Shown here: one piece after another, positions 34,134 to 42,214 of the stretch | Numbering within the stretch: the first letter of the stretch is position 1 | Layout of the letters: every line of letters starts with the position of its first letter | NCBI RefSeq assembly: GCF_000568255.1 | Contig: NZ_KK037166.1 | Location: 7,029,024-7,093,023, forward strand | DNA from: Kutzneria sp. 744 | GTDB lineage: Bacteria; Actinomycetota; Actinomycetes; Mycobacteriales; Pseudonocardiaceae | DNA length: 64,000 nucleotides | Direction of reading: 5' to 3' | Notes under the pieces: model-generated | Database searches by the model: none | What the model saw: only the letters and a program-made list of their open reading frames with translations | What the model was told of the DNA's origin: nothing | Position numbers and translations under genes: made by a program

Positions 34134-34385
34134 ATGGCGACCACCTTCCACGAGGCTGCCGACGCCGCTGATCTCGTGGTGGACGTGCTGCTCGACGCTC
34201 TGGTTCCGGCCGATGAGGGCACGGCCGAGAGCCGCATCGAGCTGCTGAACGGCCTGGCCCTGGCGGCCGAGGCGCTGCGCGCGGCGGGCCGCGGCGACCA
34301 GGCCCTGGCCGACGAGCTGGGCCGCTCGGCCAGCGCCAACTTCGACCGGGTGGACCCGATCGAACTGATGCTGCTGCGCGGCTGA
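34134..34385 (+). CDS. small hypothetical protein
   Basis: 83 residues from ATG 34134, with GAGGGAG upstream (a GTG directly before is in frame). Acidic and leucine/alanine-rich, helical, without signal or membrane segment (RIELLNGLALAAEALRAAG, then NFDRVDPIELMLLRG). Function not recognised. It directly follows 6C RNA copy 2, from which it may be read through. Codon use is native, and the strong ribosome site supports a real gene. Confidence 0.65.
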   Translation: MATTFHEAADAADLVVDVLLDALVPADEGTAESRIELLNGLALAAEALRAAGRGDQALADELGRSASANFDRVDPIELMLLRG

Positions 34386-34404
34386 CACCCGGCACATCGC
34401 CGCG

Positions 34405-35328
34405 TTACCGCCGGGCCCGGGACAACAGGGTCTGCAGCACCACGACAACCACCAGCACCGCGCCGCTGACCACGTTCTGCATGTTCGAGTTGAACCGCCC
34501 GAGCTGGTTGATCAGCTCCTGGATCACGAACAGCAGGGCCACCCCGGCCAGCGTGCCGCTGACCGCGCCGCTGCCGCCGGTCAGCATCGTGCCGCCGATC
34601 ACCACCGCGGCGATGGCGTTGAGCTCAAGGCCCACCCCGATCACCGTCACGCCGGAGCCCAGCTGTGCGGCGGACATCACGCCGGCGCAGCCGGCCAGCA
34701 GCCCGGAGATCACGTACACGCTGATCTTGGTGCGGGCCACCGGCAATCCCATCAGCGAGGCCGCGTCCTCGTTGCCGCCCACCGCGAACAGCCGCATGCC
34801 GAACGGTGTGCGTTGCAGCACAAGGCCTCCGACCAGATAGGCGACGACGGCGATCACCACCAGCACGGTGCCGTCGCCCAGCCAGCGGAACGCGGAGCCG
34901 GCCGGCACCAGGTAGGTGGTGGAGCCCTCGCTGGTGATCAGCTGGAGCAGGCCGCGGGCGAACAGCAGCCCGCACAGCGTCACGATGAACGGCGCCATCC
35001 GCAGCCGCGCGATCAGCGTGCCCTGGATGAGCCCGATCACGGCGCTGACCACCAGCGGCAGGATCAGCGCGCCGGCCAGACCCCAGCGCGTCGAGCCGTA
35101 CGCCGCCAGCACGCCGGACAGCGCGTACACCGAGCCGACCGACAGGTCGATGCCGCCGCTGATGATCACCAGCGTCATGCCGAGCGCGATCATGGCCAGG
35201 AAACTGGCCTGCACGGCCAGGTTGCCCAGCGTGTAGGTGGTGAGGAAGGTGCGGAACAGCAGGCCGCCGAGGGCCAGCAGGATCACGAGCACGACCAGCG
35301 CGCCCTGGCGTTGCAGCCGGACGATCAC
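34405..35328 (-). CDS. sugar ABC transporter permease (YjfF/RbsC-like)
   Basis: 307 residues from GTG 35328, overlapping the previous stop (GTGA). Typical RbsC-type membrane protein with eight or so helices, VYALSGVLAAYGS-type loops, and the LSVGSVYALSG and GTMLTGGSGAVSGTLAG motifs where the ATPase contacts. Fourth gene of a YtfQ-ATPase-permease-permease set. With 35325-36269 it forms a heterodimeric channel; the order matches E. coli ytfQRT-yjfF, the galactofuranose transporter. Substrate is likely furanose or galactose-like, by order only. Confidence 0.87.
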   Translation of the reverse strand: MIVRLQRQGALVVLVILLALGGLLFRTFLTTYTLGNLAVQASFLAMIALGMTLVIISGGIDLSVGSVYALSGVLAAYGSTRWGLAGALILPLVVSAVIGLIQGTLIARLRMAPFIVTLCGLLFARGLLQLITSEGSTTYLVPAGSAFRWLGDGTVLVVIAVVAYLVGGLVLQRTPFGMRLFAVGGNEDAASLMGLPVARTKISVYVISGLLAGCAGVMSAAQLGSGVTVIGVGLELNAIAAVVIGGTMLTGGSGAVSGTLAGVALLFVIQELINQLGRFNSNMQNVVSGAVLVVVVVLQTLLSRARR

Positions 35329-36269
35329 TTCCCGGTCCTCCTTTCCCGCTGCACCAGCACGGCCGCGGCGATCAGCGCCGCCTCCAGCATCTGGGTCACC
35401 GAGGCCGGCACGTCGTGCTTGATCAGCGTGGCGGCGATCAGCTGCATCAGCAGCGCGCCGGCCACGGTGCCGATCACCCGCACCCGGCCGCCGGTCAGCG
35501 GCGTGCCGCCGACCACGACGGCGGTGATCGCGGAGAGCTCGATCAGCAGGCCGAGGCTGGACGGGTCGCTCGCGGTCAGCCGGGCGCTGGCCAGCACGCC
35601 CGCGATTGCCGCGAACACCCCGGATAGCATGTACACCGACAGCAGCGTTCGTTTCACCGGCAGGCCGGCGAACTCCGCCGCCCGGCGGTTGCCGCCCACC
35701 GCGACCAACTGCCGGCCGAAGGTCGTGCGCTCGACCAGCAACGCCACGACGACCACCAGCACCAGCGCGACCAGGACGGTCAGCGGGATGCCGACCACCG
35801 AGGACGAGCCCAGCGCCAGCAGGTCCGGGTTGTAGAGCTGCTTGAGCTGCCCGTTGGCGATCACCAGCGCCAGCCCTCGTCCGCCGACGAGCAGCGCCAG
35901 CGTCGCCACAATCGGTTGCACGCCGGCAAAAGTGACCAGTGATCCGTTCAGGAGCCCGGCCAGGGCACCGGCGATGAGGCAGACCAGGATCGACGCCACC
36001 ACGCCGTAGCCCAGATAGAGCGGCAGCAGCGCGGCGGCGATCGCCATCACCGAGCCGACCGACAGGTCGATGCCCTCGGTGCCGATCACCAGGGCCATGC
36101 CCAGCGCCACCACCAGCGTCGGCACCACCTGCACCAACTGGGTGCGGAGATTGTCGCCGGTCAGGAAGTTGGGGGTGATCACGACGTTGATGACGACCAG
36201 GACCAGCAGCGCCAGGTAGACGCCGTAGTCCCGGATGGCGGTTCTTCTGAGCAGGGGGCTAATGGTCAT
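35325..36269 (-). CDS. sugar ABC transporter permease (YtfT/RbsC-like)
   Basis: 314 residues from ATG 36269; it overlaps the ATPase stop by 11 bases and its own stop overlaps the next gene. The LSVGSVMAIAAALLPLYLGYG and VVGGTPLTGGRVRVIG motifs are RbsC-family. Membrane helices occur throughout. Paired with 34405-35328 as the channel of the sugar importer. Confidence 0.87.
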   Translation of the reverse strand: MTISPLLRRTAIRDYGVYLALLVLVVINVVITPNFLTGDNLRTQLVQVVPTLVVALGMALVIGTEGIDLSVGSVMAIAAALLPLYLGYGVVASILVCLIAGALAGLLNGSLVTFAGVQPIVATLALLVGGRGLALVIANGQLKQLYNPDLLALGSSSVVGIPLTVLVALVLVVVVALLVERTTFGRQLVAVGGNRRAAEFAGLPVKRTLLSVYMLSGVFAAIAGVLASARLTASDPSSLGLLIELSAITAVVVGGTPLTGGRVRVIGTVAGALLMQLIAATLIKHDVPASVTQMLEAALIAAAVLVQRERRTGK

Positions 36270-37746
36270 CGGCGATCACCGCCATCACGCCGTCCACCGT
36301 GACCTGGTCGCCGGTCAGCTCGGCCACCGACGCCCCTTCCCGCAGCACGATCACCCGGTCCGCGCCCTCCACCAGCTCCTCCAGGTCGCTGGACACCATC
36401 ACGATGCCCAGGCCCTGCCCGGCCAGCTCGTCCACCAGCGCCTGCACCTCGGCCTTCGCGCCGACGTCGATGCCCCGCGTCGGCTCGTCCAGCAGCAACA
36501 CCTTGGGGCTCATGGCCAACCAGCGGGCCAGCATCACCTTCTGCTGGTTGCCGCCGGACAGCTCGCCCACCTTCTGCTCGGGGCTGGCGGCCTTGATCCG
36601 CAGCCGCCGCATGAACGTGTCGACGATCTCGCGCTGCTTTCGTTTGGACACAATGCCGGCCACCGACAGCCGGGGCAGCGCGGCCAGCACGATGTTCTCC
36701 CGCACGGACAGCGTGGGGATGATGCCCTCGGCCTTGCGGTCCTCCGGCACCAGCACCAGGCCGGCCCGGATGGCCGCCGGTGTCGAGCCCGCGCGGATCT
36801 TCTTGCCGGCCACCTCGATCTCGCCGGAGTCCAGCGGTTGCAGCCCGACCAGGGCCTTCATCGTCTCGGTGCGGCCGGAGCCCAGCAGGCCGCCCAGGCC
36901 GACGACCTCGCCGGGATGCACGGTCAGGTCCACCCCGTCGAGCACGGTCCGGCGGCGCAAATCCTTGCCGCTCAACACCGTCGCCTCGCGGCTGTCGTGC
37001 TCGCCGGCGAACACCGTGCGCTCCCCGGACAGCTCGCGGCCGAGCATGGTGGCCACCAGCTCCAGCCGGCCGATCTCGGCCAGCGGTCCACTGTGGACAA
37101 CGCGGCCGTCACGCAGAACAGTGACGGTGTCGCAGATCTGGTACAGCTCTTCCAGGCGGTGGCTGACGTAGAGCACGGCCACGTCGCGCTCGTGCAGCCG
37201 CCGGATCACGTCGAAAAGGGTTTCCACCTCACGGGGTTCGAGCGACGAGCTGGGCTCGTCCATGATCACGACCTTGGCCCTGGCCCGTACCGCCCGGGCC
37301 ACCGCGATCATCTGCTGCACGCCCAGGCCCAGCGTGCGCAGCGCCCGCCGGGGATCCACGCTGATGCCCAGCTCCGACAGCAGCTGCCTGGCCTGCGCCT
37401 GCATGCCCGGGAAGTCGATGAGCCCCACCCGGTTGCGCGGCTCGTGGCCCAGGAACAGGTTCTGCGCCACCGACATCGACGGCACCAGGTTGACCTCCTG
37501 GTACACCGTGCTGATGCCGGCCGCCTGCGCGTCCAGCGGACGCCCGAACGCCACCGGCTCGCCGTCCAGCAGCAGCTCGCCGGCATCGGGCTGGTAGACG
37601 CCGGTGAGCACCTTGATCAGGGTCGACTTGCCGGCGCCGTTCTCGCCGACCAGGGTGTGCACCTGGCCGGGGCGCAGCTCGAAATCCACCTCCCGCAGCG
37701 CCTGCACGCCCGCGAAGTGCTTGCTCACCCCGACTGCCTGCAGCAA
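36259..37746 (-). CDS. sugar ABC transporter ATPase with two nucleotide-binding domains (RbsA/YtfR-like)
   Basis: 495 residues from TTG 37746, with AGGGAGG five bases upstream; the open frame extends into element D and was not used. N-domain: Walker A GENGAGKSTLIK, signature LGLGVQQMIAVARA, Walker B VVIMDEPSSSLEP. C-domain: GLLGSGRTETMK in place of Walker A, LSGGNQQKVMLARW, LLLDEPTRGID. The second Walker A being degenerate is normal for RbsA. It powers uptake of the sugar bound by the lipoprotein 37945-39006. The coding sequence is separated from that gene by palindromic element D. Confidence 0.9.
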   Translation of the reverse strand: MLQAVGVSKHFAGVQALREVDFELRPGQVHTLVGENGAGKSTLIKVLTGVYQPDAGELLLDGEPVAFGRPLDAQAAGISTVYQEVNLVPSMSVAQNLFLGHEPRNRVGLIDFPGMQAQARQLLSELGISVDPRRALRTLGLGVQQMIAVARAVRARAKVVIMDEPSSSLEPREVETLFDVIRRLHERDVAVLYVSHRLEELYQICDTVTVLRDGRVVHSGPLAEIGRLELVATMLGRELSGERTVFAGEHDSREATVLSGKDLRRRTVLDGVDLTVHPGEVVGLGGLLGSGRTETMKALVGLQPLDSGEIEVAGKKIRAGSTPAAIRAGLVLVPEDRKAEGIIPTLSVRENIVLAALPRLSVAGIVSKRKQREIVDTFMRRLRIKAASPEQKVGELSGGNQQKVMLARWLAMSPKVLLLDEPTRGIDVGAKAEVQALVDELAGQGLGIVMVSSDLEELVEGADRVIVLREGASVAELTGDQVTVDGVMAVIADDH

Positions 37747-37789
37747 TCGGACCTCCCTGTAGTAGCCACTGAACGACCGCCAACCCCCA

Positions 37790-37942
37790 GAGTGCGAGGC
37801 CGCGCCGGTGCCTGGACCGTCGCCGCATTTCGATCGCCCGCCACCCGACGCGCGCACTGCGTGAGCTGACGCGGGCGATCGAAATGCGGCCAGGGAAGGC
37901 ACCGGTCACGAGCGGTCGAGCCGCGACGCCGAAGGCGGCGCC
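37790..37942 (+). repeat. palindromic dispersed element, copy D
   Basis: GCCGCATTTCGATCGCCCGC (37822-37841) pairs perfectly with 37871-37890; outer GCCGGTGCC / GGCACCGGT arms follow. The terminal hairpin GCGACGCC-GAA-GGCGGCGC (37923-37941) is shared with copy B. It sits between the stop of the sugar-binding lipoprotein (37945) and the start of the ATPase, within the operon. Confidence 0.85.
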
Positions 37943-37944
37943 AT

Positions 37945-39006
37945 TCAATACGCGTTGCCGACCTGGGCGGCGGCGTTGGAGCTGTCGTACTCCTTGTCCT
38001 GGATGGTGATCGTCTGCGGGATGGCCTTGCCGTCGAGGAAGTCCTTCAGCGTGGACAGGGCCAGCGGGCCGAACCGCGGGTTGGACTCCACGTCCCCGTT
38101 GATCGTGCCGCTGACGATGTCCTGCACCACGTTCTTGGTGCCGTCCACCGAGAACACCTTGATGTCGGTGCCGGCCTTCTTGCCGGCGCCGTTGATCGCG
38201 GTCACCGCGCCCAGGGCCATCTCGTCGTTCTCGGCGTAGATCGCGGTGATCTCCGGGTGGGCCTGCAGCAGCTGCTCGGTCACCGACTGGCCCTTCTCCC
38301 GGGTGAAGTCGCCGGTCTGCTGGGCGACGACCTGCACGTTCGGGGCGTTGGCCTTGAGGTAGTCGGTGAAGCCGCTGGTGCGGTCCGTGGTCACGTTGTT
38401 GCCGGTGGCGCCGAGCAGGATCGCCACCTTGGCCGTGCCGTTGGTGGCCTTCACCAGCTGGGTCGCGGCCCGCTTGCCCTGGGTCACGAAGTCCGAGCCG
38501 ATGAACGTGAGGTAGTCCTTGCAGGCCGTGGCCGAGGACAGCTTGCGGTCGATGGTCACCACCGGCACGTGCTTGTCCCGGGCCGCCTGCAGCGCCGGCT
38601 CCAGCCCCTCCGAGTTCAGCGGGGCCACGATGAGCAGGTTCGCGCCCTGCGCCAGCAGGCCCTGGATGTCGGAGATCTGCTGGCTCAGGTTGGAGTTGGC
38701 GTTGCGCTTGAGCAGCTGCACGCCCTGCTTCTGGGCCTCGTCGGTGATCGACTGGGTCTCGGTGATCCGGAACGGGTTGGCCTCGGCCTCGGACTGCGAG
38801 AAGCCCACGATCGCCTTGCTGAAGTCCACCTTGGTCGCGCCGTAGGCGTCGATCGTGCAGGTGGGTCCGGCCGCGTTGGACGCGGTCTGCTGCCCGCCGC
38901 CGGATGTGCTCCCCGGCCCGCCGCTACCGCTGCCCTCCGGGTTGGCACACCCGCTGACCACCAGCAACGCGGCTACCGCGACGGCCGCCCCAAGGGAAGA
39001 CTTCAT
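37945..39006 (-). CDS. sugar ABC transporter substrate-binding lipoprotein (YtfQ-like)
   Basis: 353 residues from ATG 39006. Lipobox ALLVVSGC then a Gly/Ser linker. The type 2 periplasmic-binding fold reads IVGFSQSEAEANPFRITETQ, IAPLNSEGLEPAL, TIDRKL and QTGDFTREKGQ, close to YtfQ of E. coli. Binds a sugar outside the cell and hands it to the two-permease/ATPase machine. First gene of the operon with an upstream near-palindrome; element D separates it from the rest. Confidence 0.88.
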   Translation of the reverse strand: MKSSLGAAVAVAALLVVSGCANPEGSGSGGPGSTSGGGQQTASNAAGPTCTIDAYGATKVDFSKAIVGFSQSEAEANPFRITETQSITDEAQKQGVQLLKRNANSNLSQQISDIQGLLAQGANLLIVAPLNSEGLEPALQAARDKHVPVVTIDRKLSSATACKDYLTFIGSDFVTQGKRAATQLVKATNGTAKVAILLGATGNNVTTDRTSGFTDYLKANAPNVQVVAQQTGDFTREKGQSVTEQLLQAHPEITAIYAENDEMALGAVTAINGAGKKAGTDIKVFSVDGTKNVVQDIVSGTINGDVESNPRFGPLALSTLKDFLDGKAIPQTITIQDKEYDSSNAAAQVGNAY

Positions 39007-39040
39007 CGTCAACACCCTCCTACCCGCTTCGCACCAAACT

Positions 39041-39056
39041 AACGGAAAACTTCGTT
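39041..39056 (-). promoter_or_regulatory. near-palindrome upstream of the YtfQ-like gene
   Basis: AACGGAAAACTTCGTT, with matching AACG ... CGTT ends, lies 35 bases before the start. The form is that of LacI/ROK operators, but it has two or three mismatches in the middle and no cognate regulator is nearby. Confidence 0.35.
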
Positions 39057-39089
39057 TCGCTGTCAAGCGGTCACGCAATGTTTGTCCGA

Positions 39090-39655
39090 TCAGGTGTCCG
39101 ACCGGTACAGCTGATCGATCTCCGCCGGTGACAGCGCCCGGTCGTACACGTGCACGGAGTCCAGCGAGCCGTGCCAGAAATCCACCTGCGCCTTGTTGTA
39201 GAGGGCGCGCCCGAGCACCGTGTGCCCGGCGGCGGCGCGGCCCGGACAGTACGGCGCGGTGCCCGCGGCCTGGCCGTTCACGTACAGCCTGATCTGCGAG
39301 TGCACCGAGTCGTACTCGCCGACCAGGTGGTACCAGACCCCGGTCTGCGGGATCGGCCCCACCGCCCGCACCGTCGGCGTGCTGAAGGCGAACCGGTTGT
39401 CCTGGGCCGAGTACTGGAGGAAGAACTCGCTCACGCCGTCGGAGCGGTCCTGGCTGACCGCCGTCGCGAACCGGCCGAGCTGGTCCAGCCGCACCCAGGC
39501 CGCCACCGAGTAGTCCGTGGTCGTGTCCAGAATGGACGCATTGGTGTCGGCCCACTGGTTGACGCCGTTGAACTCCAGCGCCTGCCCGCTGTGGCCGGGT
39601 GTCCACAACGGACCGTTCTGCAGCGCGACCGAGTGGCCGTGGCCCGAGGTGTATT
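39090..39655 (-). pseudogene. LamG-like domain fragment, probable C-terminus of the GH2 gene
   Basis: The frame codes for a LamG/ConA-like jelly roll (TSGHGHSVALQNGPLW, then YSVAAWVRLDQLGRFATAVS, then WYHLVGEYDSVHSQIRLYVN, ending YDRALSPAEIDQLYRSDT). Coding quality collapses upstream of about 39655; the usual start of such a domain is missing, and the remaining open frame is low-GC sequence with no homology pattern. GH2-LamG fusions are known in actinobacteria; the GH2 gene just beyond ends in a proline linker. The two parts are best read as one gene split by the anomalous tract. Confidence 0.6.
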
Positions 39656-40124
39656 CACTCCGTGGGTCTCCTTTAGGGCTCTTGGCCGTCGTTAGCGCTT
39701 CCGCACATCCTGACCACTTACCACCCCTTGAAAAACATTGACAATCACCGTTTGAGCGGGCTTGAACCGGCTCTTGTCCCGATAACTGATGGGGCGCGTG
39801 AGTGTCACGAGCTCCCATTCATCTAGTGCAGCGCCGGAGAAAACCCCGTTAAGGACAGTTGATTGCTCTGAGGGTGCCCGACTAGCCATGTGCGAACACC
39901 TCGTACAGAAGTGCGCCGACACCAATTTCTGTAAGCAATACAAATTCACGTTAGCACTACTGAGTGCTGGTAAATTCGACGAGTACTTTGCAGCATTGTG
40001 CGACGAGTTTTGAATACCGGTTATGCTAAACATTGGAGAATGTTGCCGCGGTAGTCAGTAACCAGAGTGCCTACCTTGACCTTTGCCTCCGTGAGGCAGT
40101 ATCACGGCAACGAGCGTTACTCCT
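39656..40124. other. anomalous about-50% GC tract splitting the GH2-LamG gene
   Basis: About 469 bases of near-even base composition with no ORF that looks real, no terminal inverted repeats and no target-site duplication. Ordinary GC-rich coding sequence stops abruptly at both ends. Likely non-native or filler sequence in a draft gap, or a chimera. Confidence 0.6.
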
Positions 40125-41960
40125 TCACTGCGGCGGGGGCGGCGGCTGCGTGGCCTGCCCGGAGGCGGCGATCACGGCCCGGTTGACCGCCCGGACCTGG
40201 GCCAGGTCGGGCTTGAGCACCTTGCGGTCGTAGGTGAACAGGCCGTTGACCTCGTTCTCCACGTCGGTGGCCTGGGTGTAGATGGCCGCCGACAGCCCGC
40301 ACTTGACCTCGCAGTCCTTGACCTGGTTGAGGATCTGCACATAACGGCTGGTCAGCGTGGCCTTGTCCGGTTCCATCTCGTAGCTGCCGCCCTTGCCCGG
40401 CTGCCACTCGTGGCCGGGCTCGATCAGGCCGAGGCCGCCGAACTCGCCGTCCACCGCGGCCCGCGTGTCGGTCGGTACGGGGCTGCCGGGGCCGACGTAG
40501 GCGTGGTTGTCGTAGACGTCGCCGTTGCCGCCGTCGAACGAGTAGCAGCAGTTCAGGCCGCTGTTGTTGTTGACGAGGCGGCTCGGGTCCCAGGCCTTGA
40601 CCTGGTCGGCGATGGCCGCCGGGGAGAACTCGCCCCAGCCCTCGTTGAACGGCACCCACTCCACGATCGACGGGTGGCTCAGGTGCTGGGTGATCATGCT
40701 GTGCAGCTCGACGGTGAACTGCTGCTGGGCCTCGGGCGTCGGGCGCGGCGTGCTGGGCACCGTCGGCCCGAAGTCGGCGTTCATCGACGGCATGTCCTGC
40801 CACACCATCAGGCCCAGCTTGTCGGCCCAGTAGTACCAGCGGTCCGGCTCCACCTTGATGTGCTTGCGGACCGTGTTGAAGCCCAACGACTTCTGCTCGG
40901 CCAGGTCGAAGCGCAGCGCGGAATCCGTTGGGGCGGTGTAGATCCCGTCCGGCCAGAAGCCCTGGTCCAGCGTGCCCAGGCTGAACGTGAACTGGCCGTT
41001 GAGCAGCGTGCGCAGCTTGCCGTCGGGGCCCTTGCCGATGGACACCGAGCGCATGCCGAAGTAGCTGGTCACGCGGTCGCCGCCGACGCGGACGGACAGG
41101 TCGTAGAGGAACGGGTCGTCCGGGCTCCACAGGTGCGGGCGCTTGATCGGGATGGTCAGCTGCGTGTCGGCCGTGCCGGTGGCGCGGGCCACGGTTCGGC
41201 CGTGATCACTGGCCTCGACCTGGACCGGCTGCCCCGGCGTGCCGGCGGTGTGCACGGTCAGCTTCAGCGAGTTCGTGGCCAGATCCGGCACGGCGTCCAG
41301 CGCGGTGACGTGGGTCGTCGGCACGGGCTCCATCCACACCGACTGCCAGATACCGGAGCTCGGCGTGTACACGATGCTGTTGACCGGATTCACCCGCTGC
41401 TTGCCGATCGGCTGGCCGCCGGCCTCGGTGGGATCCACCACGCCGACCACGAGCTCCTGGTCGCCGTGCCGGTTCAGCGCATCCGTCACATCCACGCTGA
41501 ACGCGTCGTAGCCGCCCTTGTGCGTGGCCAGCTCGTGGCCGTTGACCGAGACCGTGGCCTGGTAGTCGACGGCGCCGAAGTTGAGCACCACGCGCTGTCC
41601 GCGCCAGGCCTGCGGCACGGTGAAGGTGCGCCGGTACCACATGGTGCTTTCGTGTCGCATGATGCCGGAGAGGGCGGATTCCACCGGGTACGGCACGAGA
41701 ATCCGTTCCGGCAGGGAATGTCCGTCCGGCGGTGTGGTCCCGAACTGCCAGACCCCGTTGAGGCTGCGCCAGTCGTGGCGGACCAGCTGCGGCCGCGGGT
41801 ACTCCGGCAGCGCGTTGTCCGGGCCGACCTGGTTGGTCCACGGCGTCGACAGCGGCGGCGACTTCCGGTGCCAGCCGCCGTCCGGCGCGGCCGCGGCCGG
41901 CAGGGTGAAGACCGACAAAGCGGCCAGCAGGACGACGAACACACTAGCGAATCTGCGCAT
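40125..41960 (-). CDS. glycoside hydrolase family 2 enzyme (beta-galactosidase/glucuronidase-like), 3' truncated
   Basis: 611 residues from ATG 41960 (AAGGAG upstream). Signal peptide RRFASVFVVLLAALSVFTLPAAAA. Sugar-binding N-terminal domain, then a (beta/alpha)8 barrel with the acid-base Glu in WVPFNEGWGEF and the nucleophile candidate Glu in AVDGEFGGLG. C-terminus ends in a linker QATQPPPPPQ at the anomalous tract, so a following LamG domain was probably lost from the frame. Secreted; cuts beta-galactoside or glucuronide chains. Sits next to the YtfQ-type sugar importer, which could take up its product. Confidence 0.85.
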   Translation of the reverse strand: MRRFASVFVVLLAALSVFTLPAAAAPDGGWHRKSPPLSTPWTNQVGPDNALPEYPRPQLVRHDWRSLNGVWQFGTTPPDGHSLPERILVPYPVESALSGIMRHESTMWYRRTFTVPQAWRGQRVVLNFGAVDYQATVSVNGHELATHKGGYDAFSVDVTDALNRHGDQELVVGVVDPTEAGGQPIGKQRVNPVNSIVYTPSSGIWQSVWMEPVPTTHVTALDAVPDLATNSLKLTVHTAGTPGQPVQVEASDHGRTVARATGTADTQLTIPIKRPHLWSPDDPFLYDLSVRVGGDRVTSYFGMRSVSIGKGPDGKLRTLLNGQFTFSLGTLDQGFWPDGIYTAPTDSALRFDLAEQKSLGFNTVRKHIKVEPDRWYYWADKLGLMVWQDMPSMNADFGPTVPSTPRPTPEAQQQFTVELHSMITQHLSHPSIVEWVPFNEGWGEFSPAAIADQVKAWDPSRLVNNNSGLNCCYSFDGGNGDVYDNHAYVGPGSPVPTDTRAAVDGEFGGLGLIEPGHEWQPGKGGSYEMEPDKATLTSRYVQILNQVKDCEVKCGLSAAIYTQATDVENEVNGLFTYDRKVLKPDLAQVRAVNRAVIAASGQATQPPPPPQ

Positions 41961-42214
41961 CGGCACTCCTTAGACGCGGGTGCTGGGTGCGCGTTCCCGG
42001 GTGGGACCAGCCGTCGTCACGCAGGATGCTAAGGCCGGCACGCTAGGTCATCAACCGCCGTTCGTGCCCCCTGGTGTCCGGTCGCGTCGGCGAACTGGGC
42101 TACGGTACGGCCGGAAAATCGCTGGGCTGGGGAGTTCCGGCATCGACAAATCCCGCGTGACTACCTGCTGTGGGCACGCGGGTGGACGCTGAGATCGCCG
42201 GGAGGTGGACGCCT

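Noticed and set aside
37747-37902. N-terminal extension of the sugar ATPase
   Set aside because: It is translated from element D; TTG 37746 has a good ribosome site and matches the family start.
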